A stretch of 39,540 nt of DNA, from contig DASYXZ010000238.1 of assembly GCA_035934315.1 (NCBI GenBank), forward strand, positions 1 through 39,540. Direction: 5' to 3'. The stretch's first letter is position 1; the number at the start of each line of letters is the position of its first letter. The translations under genes were made by a program, and so were the position numbers. The notes beneath the pieces were generated by a model that saw nothing but the letters and a program-made list of their open reading frames with translations, searched no databases and was not told where the DNA came from. This DNA comes from DASYXZ01 sp035934315. GTDB lineage: Bacteria; Acidobacteriota; Terriglobia; UBA7540. Positions 17,225 to 25,792 of this stretch are shown here, piece by piece.

Positions 17225-19370
17225 TTTGAGTCAGCCTCAGATTCAAATGCTCGTCTACGCGACAACTGAAATCAGGTGGCACGACGGTGGTTGAACTATA
17301 TTCGACGATGATGGCCGGACCTTTCAATTTCATTCCATGCCCCAATCGCTGGCGCTCATATATGGCGGTCGGAACAAATTTCCGGTCAAACCAAACAGGC
17401 TTTCGTTTCACAATTGCACTGCGAGGATCAGGATGTTTCCCAGGCTGTTTTTCGCCCCCAGATGGTTTGGATGTCGGTAATTTGAGGCGGACCTGCAGGT
17501 TGACGATTTCCACAGGGCGCTTGGGTCGAGAATAACCGTAGGCCCTTTCATGCTCGGAATGAAAACGCATAGGAAAGGTGGGCGTGAAGGGAACTGAAAG
17601 TTCGTACGCCTGGCCGATGTACCGGACGGCCAGTCGGCGTTCAATTTGCACCCGGTCAATTTTGAAGTGTTCAAGGCTAAGCTCAGCCCGGGCATCCTGT
17701 TCGACAATCTCAAACCTGCGATCGAGGTTCTTCAAAAACAATCGTAGCCTGGCATTTGGGTGAGTGCTGCGCGCATTCATTTTCTCTTTTCCGGGAACGG
17801 TTAACAAAACTGACTGCGAAACGTCTCTGACAATATCAGAGAGCAGAATCCCCAATGCTGAAAATGCCCCGGGATGCATGGGGACAATCACTCCAGCGAG
17901 TTCCATCGATCGCGCCAGGTCGGCGGCATGTAGGCCGCCGGCCCCTCCGAAGCAGATCAGCGTGAAATCGCGCGGGTCATGACCACGCTCAATCGAAATC
18001 AAACGCAGGGCGCGCTCCATTGTAGCATTTGAAACATCAACCATCCCCCGAGCCAGCGACATCGACGATTTGAGACTCAATACGCGGAGCTTGCGCGGCA
18101 GGCCCCTGAGAAACTCTACAAAGTGTTTGTCCACCATCCGCCAATCCAATTTGAACGCCCCGCCCAGAAAGTGATCGGAGTCGAGCCGGCCAAGGAGGAG
18201 GTTTGCATCGGTCACCGTTGGCCGAGTGCCGCCTCGCCCATAGCAAATCGGCCCTGGCACTGCGCCGGCACTCTCAGGCCCGACCCTCAACGCGCCGCCG
18301 GCATCCACGCGCGCCACTGAGCCGCCGCCGGCGCCGACTGAGTGAACGTCAAGCACCGGAACTGCGACGGGCAACCCAGCAAGAGTTGTTTCGCTTGTTG
18401 TGCGGGGAGGACCCTCCAGGAGGCAAACGTCAGTCGAAGTCCCGCCCATGTCAAAACTTATCGCGCGCTTAATTCCAAGTGTTTCCGCCAACCGCGCGGT
18501 CGCCACAACTCCACCCGCAGGGCCGGAAAGAATCGTGCGGACAGGTTCACGCGCAGCTCGCGCCGCCGTCGTAATACCGCCGCTCGATTGCATGACATAA
18601 ATTTGGCCCAATGATCGATGACGGTCAGAAGCGTGGCCTCGTCCTGAAATTATCTTCGACTTAGGGCCCACAAGGTGCAATTGCCCGGTAAATCCCTCAC
18701 TAACCTTTTTTGCAAGTCGGCTGAGGTAAGATCCCAGTCGGGGCGCAAGGTATGCATTGATGGCCACGGTAGACAGCCTCTCGTATTCGCGGAACTCAGG
18801 AAGAATTTCGTGAGATACGGAAATGGGGAGGCCAAGTTTTCGAAGAGCGGCTGCCACGCGCCGCTCGTTCTCTGCATTGCAGAAGGAAAATAAAAAGCAC
18901 AGAGCGATTGATTCTGCGCCCGAGCGGCGGATGGCGCTCAATAGACGTTTGAGGTCACGGAGTTGAGGCCGCACAATGATTCGACCATTGGCCGTGGTGC
19001 GCTCGCGCACGCCCCAACGCAGCGAGCGCGCGATAATTGGAGTCTCGCGTCGGACGTCCAAGTCATATAATCGTGGGCGGTCTTGCCGTCCTATCTCGAT
19101 GAGGTCCTCAAAACCAGAAGTTGTGACCAGCGCCACACGCCCCCCGCGCCGTTCAAGCAAACTGTTCGTGCCCACGGTTGTGCCATGGATGATGTCAATG
19201 GGCAGGCCACCGGCAAGGCGTTGAACACCTTCAAGAATTCCCAGAGCGGAATCCTGAGGTGTTGAAAAGACTTTAAGAATTTTAATTTCGGAGCCTTCGA
19301 GCACGACACAGTCCGTGAATGTCCCGCCAGTATCCACAGCGATTCTCGTATTGAGTTGTTCTTGTGGCAT
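17214..19370 (-). CDS. hyuA: Hydantoinase A / oxoprolinase alpha-subunit family protein
   Basis: A 718-residue HyuA-family protein with two actin-like ATPase signatures: AVDTGGTFTDCVV at 11-23 and SFDMGGTSTDVCL near 307. Between them are HGTTVGTNSLLERRG (about 62-76), the EYERLSTVAINAYLAP block (about 193-208) and SGPAGGVVATARL (about 281-293). These enzymes use ATP to phosphorylate and open cyclic amides such as 5-oxoproline or hydantoins together with HyuB. The start codon (ATG 19370) lies 15 bases after the tsaD stop with no Shine-Dalgarno sequence, suggesting reinitiation from tsaD. The length suits the two-subunit bacterial form rather than the fused eukaryotic oxoprolinase. Confidence 0.9.
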   Translation of the reverse strand: MPQEQLNTRIAVDTGGTFTDCVVLEGSEIKILKVFSTPQDSALGILEGVQRLAGGLPIDIIHGTTVGTNSLLERRGGRVALVTTSGFEDLIEIGRQDRPRLYDLDVRRETPIIARSLRWGVRERTTANGRIIVRPQLRDLKRLLSAIRRSGAESIALCFLFSFCNAENERRVAAALRKLGLPISVSHEILPEFREYERLSTVAINAYLAPRLGSYLSRLAKKVSEGFTGQLHLVGPKSKIISGRGHASDRHRSLGQIYVMQSSGGITTAARAAREPVRTILSGPAGGVVATARLAETLGIKRAISFDMGGTSTDVCLLEGPPRTTSETTLAGLPVAVPVLDVHSVGAGGGSVARVDAGGALRVGPESAGAVPGPICYGRGGTRPTVTDANLLLGRLDSDHFLGGAFKLDWRMVDKHFVEFLRGLPRKLRVLSLKSSMSLARGMVDVSNATMERALRLISIERGHDPRDFTLICFGGAGGLHAADLARSMELAGVIVPMHPGAFSALGILLSDIVRDVSQSVLLTVPGKEKMNARSTHPNARLRLFLKNLDRRFEIVEQDARAELSLEHFKIDRVQIERRLAVRYIGQAYELSVPFTPTFPMRFHSEHERAYGYSRPKRPVEIVNLQVRLKLPTSKPSGGEKQPGKHPDPRSAIVKRKPVWFDRKFVPTAIYERQRLGHGMKLKGPAIIVEYSSTTVVPPDFSCRVDEHLNLRLTQNAH

Positions 19371-19385
19371 GTTTTGAATGGATTG

Positions 19386-20531
19386 CTATAATCCACTCGC
19401 CCCCAGTGGAAATGACGCATGTGCGGTGAGTGATATATTGGAGCGATAGCCTGCGGCGATCCGGTAGTAGCCGGCGGCCGCGATCATGGCCGCATTGTCG
19501 GTGCTCAATACAGGAGTCGGAAAAAACACTTTCAATCCCCGCTGCTTCACAGCTTCGTGAAAACTTTTGCGCAAAAGAGAATTACACGCAACTCCACCGG
19601 AAACAAGAATTGATTGAACGTTTTGGTCATCTGCCGCGGCCAGAGTGCGCTCCGTGAGATCAGAGATGACGGCGTGTTGAAAGCTGGCTATCAGATTAAG
19701 GGTTGCCTCAGAGCAGCGCGCGCGAATTTCTTCGGTTGTTACCTGTCCCGCGTTTGGACGCCAGCGCCGGCGTTCCCCGGCCTCAGCTTCCAATGGTGTT
19801 CCTCGCAACCGTTGCAGGACTGCTGTTTTAAGGCCGGAAAAACTGAAATCCAGTGGATTTCTTTTCATTCGAATCCGGCCAAACTCGAACGCCTTGGAAT
19901 TGCCGAAGGCTGACAGTCTATCGATGATCGGGCCGCCAGGATAGCCCAGCGCGAGTAGTTTTGCGACCTTGTCGAAAGCTTCACCAGCGGCATCGTCGCG
20001 GGTTTGGCCGAGTTGCGAGTATGAAAAAACACCCGGTCGATTATTTTCATTCACTGCCTGTTGTTGAACTAGATATAGGCTCGTGTGGCCGCCTGAAACT
20101 ACAAGCGCAACGGTAGGAAGCATTGCCTCATCGACCTCGCTACCATCCCGCAATGCAATTTTATTTTGCAATAGCACGGATTGAATGTGGCCTTCCAGAT
20201 GGTTGACGCCAATCAAGGGCGTTCCAAGAGCAAAGGCCAGCGCCTTGCTGTAAACCAACCCAACGAGTAAAGATCCGACAAGTCCGGGACCTTCGGTCAC
20301 AGCGATGGCCTCCATGTCTCTTAAGCTGGCTTCAGCCTGCCGGCAAGCTTCCTCGACCACAAACACAATCCTTTTTAAGTGTTCGCGCGAGGCGAGTTCA
20401 GGGACAACGCCTCCATACTTTGCGTGAGTTAAAACCTGGGAAGCGATGACATTGGATAAAACGCGTTCACCATCCACCACGACTGCCGCCGCCGTCTCGT
20501 CGCAACTCGATTCAATGCCTAAAATCACCAT
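19386..20531 (-). CDS. tsaD: tRNA N6-adenosine threonylcarbamoyltransferase TsaD
   Basis: A 381-residue TsaD protein, slightly longer than the usual 330-350 because of loop and tail additions. TsaD, with TsaB and TsaE, transfers the threonylcarbamoyl group to A37 of ANN-decoding tRNAs in the cytoplasm. The N-terminus ILGIESSCDETAAAVV is the universal ASKHA phosphate loop. The metal ligands His111 and His115 are in NHLEGH, and VSGGHTSLYLV and the C-terminal SGGVACNSLLR motif with the STDNAAMIA region complete the active site. The start ATG 20531 has AAGGAG eight bases upstream. It heads the hyuA-hyuB-asparaginase run and is divergent from galU across 241 bases that contain no gene. Confidence 0.97.
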   Translation of the reverse strand: MVILGIESSCDETAAAVVVDGERVLSNVIASQVLTHAKYGGVVPELASREHLKRIVFVVEEACRQAEASLRDMEAIAVTEGPGLVGSLLVGLVYSKALAFALGTPLIGVNHLEGHIQSVLLQNKIALRDGSEVDEAMLPTVALVVSGGHTSLYLVQQQAVNENNRPGVFSYSQLGQTRDDAAGEAFDKVAKLLALGYPGGPIIDRLSAFGNSKAFEFGRIRMKRNPLDFSFSGLKTAVLQRLRGTPLEAEAGERRRWRPNAGQVTTEEIRARCSEATLNLIASFQHAVISDLTERTLAAADDQNVQSILVSGGVACNSLLRKSFHEAVKQRGLKVFFPTPVLSTDNAAMIAAAGYYRIAAGYRSNISLTAHASFPLGASGL

Positions 20532-20772
20532 GACGCGTTCTCCTTATAAAGTATGTTAGCATATGCGATTCGCACAATGATTTGCCAGAAAGGGCGCAAA
20601 AGGGAAGGGAAGTATCAACAGCTCGAATGAACTGGGGAAAGGGCAGAGCCAGTTGACTTTCCTGCCTCATATTGTTGGGGGCAAGATGGAAAGAGGGACG
20701 GCGCATAACTGTTGGTCGAACAAGCCCGCCCCCTGTCACTCACAGAACCGCATCGATTCTTCGAGGTAATTC

Positions 20773-21651
20773 ATGACGATCAGAAAAGCCGTTTTGCCCG
20801 TAGCCGGACTGGGCACGCGATTCCTGCCAGCCACCAAGGCCCAGCCAAAGGAAATGTTGCCCATCGTTGACAAGCCTCTCGTTCAATACGCCGTGGAAGA
20901 GGTTTCAGCCTCCGGCATCCCCATGGTGATTTTCGTTACGGGGCGCGGAAAGAATGCCATCGAAAATCATTTTGATGTGTCCTTCGAACTTGAACAAGAA
21001 CTGGCGGGACGCGGCAAGGAAGATTTGCGCAGGCAGATGCATTCCATTTCGAGATTGTTGCAAATGGCGTACGTTCGTCAAAAATATCCCCGCGGCCTCG
21101 GGCACGCAATTCTTGTCGCTCGTGACCTGGTGGGGAATGAACCCTTTGCTGTTCTGCTTTCCGACGACGTGATTGAAAGTCAAGTTCCTTGTCTCAAGCA
21201 AATGATGGCTGTTCACGCGCGTTATCGAACCAGTGTTGTGGCCATTCAGCGAGTGGAACGAAAAGCTGTTTCAAGTTATGGCATTATTCGCGGCAATCTG
21301 GTACCCGATAAGGAAATGGATGGACGGATTTACCGCATCGATGACATGGTGGAGAAACCCGAACCTGGAAAAGCGCCATCCAGTCTTGCCATCATAGGAC
21401 GTTATATCCTGACGCCCGCCATCTTTAAAGAGCTTGCAACTACCCAGCCCGGAGCCGGTCATGAGATTCAATTAACTGATGCGCTCAAAAGATTACTGAA
21501 GAAGGAGACCATCTACGGTTATTTATTTGAAGGTAAACGGTACGACGCAGGAGACAAGCTCGGATTTCTCAAGGCAACTGTTGAAATGGCACTGAAGCGA
21601 AAAGATTTGGGGCAGCCATTCCGCAAGTATCTCAGGTCCCTTAAACTTTGA
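20773..21651 (+). CDS. galU: UTP--glucose-1-phosphate uridylyltransferase
   Basis: A 292-residue GalU, the enzyme that makes UDP-glucose from UTP and glucose-1-phosphate for lipopolysaccharide, capsule and glycogen-related sugars. The N-terminal nucleotide-binding signature is PVAGLGTRFLPATKAQPKEMLP (about 9-30), with DKPLVQYAVEE following; LLSDDVI (about 130-136) holds the metal-binding Asp; EKPEPGKAPSSLAIIGRYIL and the EIQLTDAL motif complete the bacterial GalU set. Length and motif order are fully typical. ATG 20773 has a GAGGT ribosome binding site seven bases upstream. The gene is monocistronic as far as the sequence shows, followed by a 138-base gap. Confidence 0.96.
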   Translation: MTIRKAVLPVAGLGTRFLPATKAQPKEMLPIVDKPLVQYAVEEVSASGIPMVIFVTGRGKNAIENHFDVSFELEQELAGRGKEDLRRQMHSISRLLQMAYVRQKYPRGLGHAILVARDLVGNEPFAVLLSDDVIESQVPCLKQMMAVHARYRTSVVAIQRVERKAVSSYGIIRGNLVPDKEMDGRIYRIDDMVEKPEPGKAPSSLAIIGRYILTPAIFKELATTQPGAGHEIQLTDALKRLLKKETIYGYLFEGKRYDAGDKLGFLKATVEMALKRKDLGQPFRKYLRSLKL

Positions 21652-21789
21652 ATTCCATCGGCATTCGACCTGATGGTTAATAAAAAGGATTTTGAAGGCA
21701 TCAACTTGAATGCAAGCGCCGTTAGCCCTGGTTTGTATTTTTGAGGTGAGTACGCGCAAAGGGGCCTCCAGGAGTAAAGAAAGTGAACT

Positions 21790-22278
21790 ATGATGAGAAA
21801 TGACAATCCATCTCTGCGGCAGCACTTGCTCTACCTGTTACGCGGGGGCGGCGCTCATTTGAATTTTAATAGTACGATCAGGGGTTTCCCAATTGAACTT
21901 CGTGGGGTGAGGCCGGCAGGCTTGCCTCAAACCGCCTGGCGTCTTCTGGAGCACATGCGGATTGCGCAAAGGGACATTTTGGATTTTTGCATCGACTCCA
22001 AATATATTCCCAAGGATTTTCCTTCCGGTTACTGGCCACAGAATGACTCTCCTGCGAATAAAGCTGCATGGAATAAGAGCATTAGATCCTTTCGCGCCGA
22101 CCTCAAAGCGATGGAACAGCTCGTAGCCAATCCGTCAACCGACTTGTTTGCCCTTATTCCGCACGGCGAAGGTCAGACGATCCTCCGTGAAGCCCTTCTG
22201 GTTGCTGATCACAATGCCTACCACCTGGGACAAATGGTAACGCTGCGCCGCTTGCTCGGCGCATGGACCGACCCATAA
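21790..22278 (+). CDS. DinB-like four-helix-bundle protein
   Basis: A 162-residue protein of the DinB/DUF1572-like superfamily, which are four-helix bundles, often metal-binding, including thiol transferases. Support comes from the N-terminal LRQHLLYLLRGGGAHLNF helix with its His (about 9-26), the PQTAWRLLEHMRIAQRDIL helix (about 45-63), which holds the second His, and the C-terminal DHNAYHLGQMVTLRRLLG (about 138-155), where the HxxYHxGQ-like ligands are located. The substrate is unknown; many of these proteins are stress-related. Two ATG codons are adjacent (21790 and 21793). A weak AGGAG lies further upstream than usual. Confidence 0.8.
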   Translation: MMRNDNPSLRQHLLYLLRGGGAHLNFNSTIRGFPIELRGVRPAGLPQTAWRLLEHMRIAQRDILDFCIDSKYIPKDFPSGYWPQNDSPANKAAWNKSIRSFRADLKAMEQLVANPSTDLFALIPHGEGQTILREALLVADHNAYHLGQMVTLRRLLGAWTDP

Positions 22279-22350
22279 GAAAGCTGTTTGAGAATGGAAT
22301 CAGTATGCCGGGGTTTGTTCTTAAGATTGCTTTGCCTGCAGCACAGAACG

Positions 22351-22677
22351 TTATTTCTGGGAACGATGTTTTGAATCCCGGGGCTTGGCCGCTGGCGAGG
22401 GCTCCTTTGCCTTCTCAGCCGGCGCCTTTTCGGCCTTGCTTGAGGTTGCTCTGTCCGATTTTTCCTTTTCTATTTTCTCCGCTTCTCCCGGAGAAGATTT
22501 ACCAGCGTAGTCAGTGATGTACCAGCCGGTGCCTTTGAATTTAAAGGCCGGGGAAGAAAGCAATCGTTCGAGCTTGCCGCCGCACTCCTCGCATTTGGTC
22601 AAAGGGGGATCGGAAAATTTTCTGATTTTTTCAATCTTCGTACCACACTTCAGACACCGATATTCATAAAGCGGCAA
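22351..22677 (-). CDS. FmdB-type zinc ribbon protein with long charged tail
   Basis: A 108-residue protein starting at TTG 22677, which makes the classic FmdB N-terminus MPLYEYRC and has GGGAGG six bases upstream. Two cysteine pairs, Cys8/Cys11 (CLKC) and Cys29/Cys32 (CEEC), form the zinc ribbon. The LLSSPAFKFKGTGWYITDY segment (40-57) is typical of the family. The last 50 residues are low-complexity Lys, Glu, Ala, Pro and Ser. FmdB-like proteins are thought to be small regulators, but the role is not proven. A longer open frame upstream (to 22830) lacks family homology and would place the promoter inside the gene, so it is not used. Confidence 0.85.
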   Translation of the reverse strand: MPLYEYRCLKCGTKIEKIRKFSDPPLTKCEECGGKLERLLSSPAFKFKGTGWYITDYAGKSSPGEAEKIEKEKSDRATSSKAEKAPAEKAKEPSPAAKPRDSKHRSQK

Positions 22678-22707
22678 GCTGACCTCCCAACTTAAATATT
22701 TGCGTAC

Positions 22708-22736
22708 ATTATAGCAGTCCTTATAATCCTGGTCAA
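22708..22736 (-). promoter_or_regulatory. Near-consensus sigma70-like promoter for the FmdB-type gene
   Basis: On the minus strand TTGACC (22736-22731) is followed after exactly 17 bases by a perfect TATAAT (22713-22708). Transcription would begin near 22701, giving a leader of about 24 bases carrying the GGGAGG ribosome binding site of the TTG start at 22677. This is one of the best promoter matches in the window. Confidence 0.75.
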
Positions 22737-22835
22737 AACACCGATGCTCGCTCGATGACTCCAATTGCTTCCGCGCAATTGAATTGATAAACTCACGAAT
22801 TACACCTAAAGATAGACTCTGAGACCGCAAAGTCT

Positions 22836-23738
22836 ATGCCACTGATGGTTAGTTCGACAAGTCCGGAAGTGTCCCCAGAGCATCCGATGGGACGACTGTT
22901 TGTTGTGGGGACCCCGATTGGGAACCTGGAAGACATTACACTTCGAGCCATTCGGACGCTCAAAGAAGTTGATTTAATAGCATGCGAGGATACGCAACAC
23001 ACTCAAAAGCTTTTGCACCGGTACTCAATTAAAACCCAAACGATTAGTTACCATCAGCACAATGAAATGACTCGCGCCCCGGAGTTAATCATCGAATTGG
23101 AGGCGGGCAGACAAGTGGCTCTGGTCTCCGACGCAGGGATGCCGGGGATTTCGGACCCCGGATTTCGATTGATACACCTGGCAATCCGGCATGAGATCCC
23201 AGTGGTTCCCGTCCCAGGCGCTTCGGCTTTTGTGGCCGCATTGGCCGCATCTGGATTGGCGGTGGACAGGTTTCGTTTCCTGGGATTTCTTCCCTCGAAA
23301 AAGCTGGCTCGCCAAAAAACTCTGAGAGAACTTGAATATGCCTGTAAAACAATGGTTTTTTATGAGTCGCCCAACAGAGTTGTGGCGATGTTGGAAGACG
23401 TCTTGGAAATATTTGGTGACCGGCAAGTTGTTGTCGCACGCGAGGTAACCAAGGTTCATGAAGAATTCCTTCGCGGCCCGGCATCAGAAGTCCTCGAGAC
23501 GCTAACTATGAAGCCCGTCAAAGGTGAGATCACCATTCTGGTTGGGCCGCCTGTCGCCCCTGTCAAGCGTCCATCTTCCGTTCCATCAATCATCACTGAA
23601 CTAGGACGGGTGATGACCGAAGATGGATTGGATCAGCGCGATGCGTTGAAGGTCGTGGCACGCCGGTTGGGTATCTCAAAAAGTGAAGCCTACCGTCAGT
23701 GGCAGGCGGAAAAGCGCTTTGCACTCAAGCGTGTGTAG
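22836..23738 (+). CDS. rsmI: 16S rRNA (cytidine-2'-O)-methyltransferase
   Basis: A 300-residue RsmI enzyme, which 2'-O-methylates C1402 of 16S rRNA using S-adenosylmethionine. The signature VVGTPIGNLEDITLRAIRTLKEVDLIACEDTQHT (about 22-55) is the tetrapyrrole-methylase-type SAM-binding start. It is followed by SYHQHNE, ALVSDAGMPGISDPG (about 88-102), PVPGASAFVAALAASGL and FYESPNRV (about 170). The C-terminal RsmI HTH-like tail is present. The family usually begins at MGRLF, so ATG 22887 (residue 18 here) may be the true start; neither start has a clear ribosome binding site. It is divergent from the FmdB-type gene. Confidence 0.94.
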   Translation: MPLMVSSTSPEVSPEHPMGRLFVVGTPIGNLEDITLRAIRTLKEVDLIACEDTQHTQKLLHRYSIKTQTISYHQHNEMTRAPELIIELEAGRQVALVSDAGMPGISDPGFRLIHLAIRHEIPVVPVPGASAFVAALAASGLAVDRFRFLGFLPSKKLARQKTLRELEYACKTMVFYESPNRVVAMLEDVLEIFGDRQVVVAREVTKVHEEFLRGPASEVLETLTMKPVKGEITILVGPPVAPVKRPSSVPSIITELGRVMTEDGLDQRDALKVVARRLGISKSEAYRQWQAEKRFALKRV

Positions 23739-23840
23739 CACCGTGCAAGAAATGTCGCTGGGCCCGGCAAGACTGGCAATAGAGGCAAACTACCAAATAT
23801 TTCCCGGCACGTAAATAAATGGAAGGGTTGGATGACGCAG

Positions 23841-24197
23841 CTATCCACTCTCAGCCGTGTAAGTGGTGAGAGACGCTCCTATAAAACGAATCCCCACTCG
23901 ATATACTTCACCCTCCTTGATTACTCGAACCACCGAGGCATGGGCAAAAAAATCCGTGGGACCCTCGCCCGGGCGCTTGGGCCCGCGACCAGGAAGCACA
24001 ATGGTAACGGCGGTGAAGAGGGGCAAGTTGCGTTTACTCAAAAGTGAAAGACCACGACGGCTTACTTCAACTGCCTCTGTTAAATCCTCAAACGCCTCGC
24101 CATCCTCGCTGATACCACTAATCTGGACAGGGACCGCAGATGCAGTTCTCCTTTGACTTCTTTGTCCGCTTACTTTTCCTTTCAAAGATTCAGACAT
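23841..24197 (-). CDS. PilZ domain protein
   Basis: A 118-residue single-domain protein matching PilZ, a domain that binds cyclic di-GMP and regulates motility, polysaccharide export or surface attachment. The arginine cluster QRSQRR (about 12-17) corresponds to the RxxxR motif and EVSRRG (44-49) to the (D/N)xSxxG motif, with Glu where Asp or Asn is usual. The rest is beta-rich (TAVTIVLPG, YRVGIRFIG). It starts at ATG 24197, 16 bases inside the end of dus, so it is translationally coupled and is the last gene of the eight-gene run. The variant motif leaves cyclic di-GMP binding likely but unproven. Confidence 0.8.
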   Translation of the reverse strand: MSESLKGKVSGQRSQRRTASAVPVQISGISEDGEAFEDLTEAVEVSRRGLSLLSKRNLPLFTAVTIVLPGRGPKRPGEGPTDFFAHASVVRVIKEGEVYRVGIRFIGASLTTYTAESG

Positions 24198-25225
24198 CGT
24201 TGACTCCTCTGGAAAGCTCCAGTCCCAATTCCAATCATGCGCTCCGGTGTATGAAGTATATCAGCAAAAAAATCATCCACCAACTCCAGGACGAGGCGGG
24301 CATCGGGAGCGCTTTGAACGCGTCTTCTCAATTCGGCGCCGTTGCGAACACCATGAGTAAACCAACTGGCAAACTGTTTCATTTTTCCGATTGCTCCGGG
24401 GGTTTCTTCTTCCACCAACATACGGTAATACGTGCGAATCATTTCATAGCGATCAGCTTCCGTAGGTTCGGTGAAAGTCCCGGTGCGAAAATAATCCGAC
24501 ATCTGTCGAAAAATCCACGGATTTGACGAAGCTGCCCGGCCGATCATCACGGCATCGCAACCGGTTTGCTGGCGCAACGCAAGAGCGCCAAGGGGAGTCA
24601 TTACATCACCATTACCGATGACGGGTATATGGATACTCTCTTTAACCTGCTGAATAATATCCCAGCGGGCGTGCCCGCTAAATCCCTGAAGGCGGGTCCG
24701 ACCGTGGACGGCTATTGCCTCCACACCGCAATCCTCGGCCATGCGGGCCACGGGCACCGCGACGATTTCCTCATCGCTCCAACCAATGCGGATCTTAATG
24801 GTGAACGGAATCGTTACCGCAGCGCGAATCTGCTTGAAAATATTCTGCAGAGCAGGGAGATCGCGCAGAAGGCCGGAGCCTCCACATTTGACGACTTTTT
24901 TCGCCGGACAGCCCAGGTTTAAATCAATGGCGTCAAAACCCAAACCCTCGATCACGCGCGCCGCTTCACCGAGGCGCCCAGGGTCGGACCCAAAAATCTG
25001 CGCCGTGATCGGCCGTTCCTCCCCGGTGTAGTGAAGGTAGCGTTGCGACTTCAGATTCTGCCGGAGCATTCCTTCACTTGAAACAAACTCGGTCATGATC
25101 AGGCCGCATCCACCCAGCCGCTTGATGAAGCGGCGAAATACAGTGTCCGTAATGCCCGCCATGGGCGCCAGAATATGGGCGGGGCGAATGATCACGTTTC
25201 GGATTGGCATTTCCTCAAAAATCAT
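24182..25225 (-). CDS. dus: tRNA-dihydrouridine synthase
   Basis: A 347-residue FMN-dependent Dus enzyme, reducing uridine to dihydrouridine in tRNA. Family features are APMAGITDTVFRRF (20-33), TEFVSSEGM (45-53), AQIFGSDP (75-82), the NLGCPAKKV motif with catalytic Cys106, and the FMN-binding GNGDV and MIGRAASSNPWIF segments. The order is closest to DusB. ATG 25225 lies seven bases after the fabZ stop; ATG 25210 is a possible alternative. The longer upstream open frame would overlap fabZ extensively and is not used. The dus stop overlaps the pilZ start by 16 bases. Confidence 0.93.
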   Translation of the reverse strand: MIFEEMPIRNVIIRPAHILAPMAGITDTVFRRFIKRLGGCGLIMTEFVSSEGMLRQNLKSQRYLHYTGEERPITAQIFGSDPGRLGEAARVIEGLGFDAIDLNLGCPAKKVVKCGGSGLLRDLPALQNIFKQIRAAVTIPFTIKIRIGWSDEEIVAVPVARMAEDCGVEAIAVHGRTRLQGFSGHARWDIIQQVKESIHIPVIGNGDVMTPLGALALRQQTGCDAVMIGRAASSNPWIFRQMSDYFRTGTFTEPTEADRYEMIRTYYRMLVEEETPGAIGKMKQFASWFTHGVRNGAELRRRVQSAPDARLVLELVDDFFADILHTPERMIGIGTGAFQRSQRCLNL

Positions 25226-25232
25226 AATCAGC

Positions 25233-25685
25233 TCATTGTGGCAGCAAATCCCCGATGTTGGCAATCGCAAAGCGCATTTGGCCCTCGGCGACGCGATCCC
25301 CATGGCGGTATGCGGCGCCGCGCAACTCTCCAAAACTTTGCCGCAGCTTCAAGACTTCCGCCTCCACGCGCAAAGTGTCACCTACGTACACCGGGGCCAG
25401 CATTTTCGCCGTCGGAATCTGCAAAATCACTGCCAGCTTCCCCTGCATTTGCGGACGCTCCAACACCAGAATCGCTCCCAATTGTGTCACCATCTCAATA
25501 AGAATACCCGCCGGCACTATGGGGAAATTCGGGAAATGACCCTGTGGCGCCGCCTCGTTGGCTGTAAAGGTTTTGATTCCAGTGATGCGTTCGGCAGGAA
25601 TAAATACCGTTACCCGATCCACCAAAAGAAACGGATATCGATGCGGGATAATTCTTTGAATGGCGGATTGAAATAGAGGCGTCAT
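25233..25685 (-). CDS. fabZ: 3-hydroxyacyl-ACP dehydratase, FabZ type
   Basis: A 150-residue hot-dog-fold dehydratase that makes trans-2-enoyl-ACP in fatty acid synthesis. The N-terminal IIPHRYPFLLVDRV (12-25) is the FabZ signature. Catalytic His50 (GHFPNFP) and Glu64 (ILIEMVTQ) are spaced 14 residues apart, as in Escherichia coli FabZ (His54/Glu68). The typical PGH after HFP is replaced by NFPIVPAG, a mild variant. ATG 25685 was chosen because the family starts close to the HRYPFLLVDR block; ATG 25709 is possible, and neither has a good ribosome binding site. It is seven bases from dus. In many bacteria fabZ sits with lipid A genes, which is not the case here. Confidence 0.88.
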   Translation of the reverse strand: MTPLFQSAIQRIIPHRYPFLLVDRVTVFIPAERITGIKTFTANEAAPQGHFPNFPIVPAGILIEMVTQLGAILVLERPQMQGKLAVILQIPTAKMLAPVYVGDTLRVEAEVLKLRQSFGELRGAAYRHGDRVAEGQMRFAIANIGDLLPQ

Positions 25686-25792
25686 GCTGCGGCGTGGTTC
25701 CCGGGTCATGGAGTAACCGTTGTTGGAACAGCACTGCTTGGGGCGCCTGCGCGCCCCGCGGCCACTGGATTCTTCGCGGTGCAAACGCGAGA

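Noticed and set aside
20532..20772. Divergent promoters between tsaD and galU
   Set aside because: Only weak matches are seen (for tsaD, TTGTGC and CATACT with a 16-base gap); no reliable -35/-10 pair for galU, so no site was listed.
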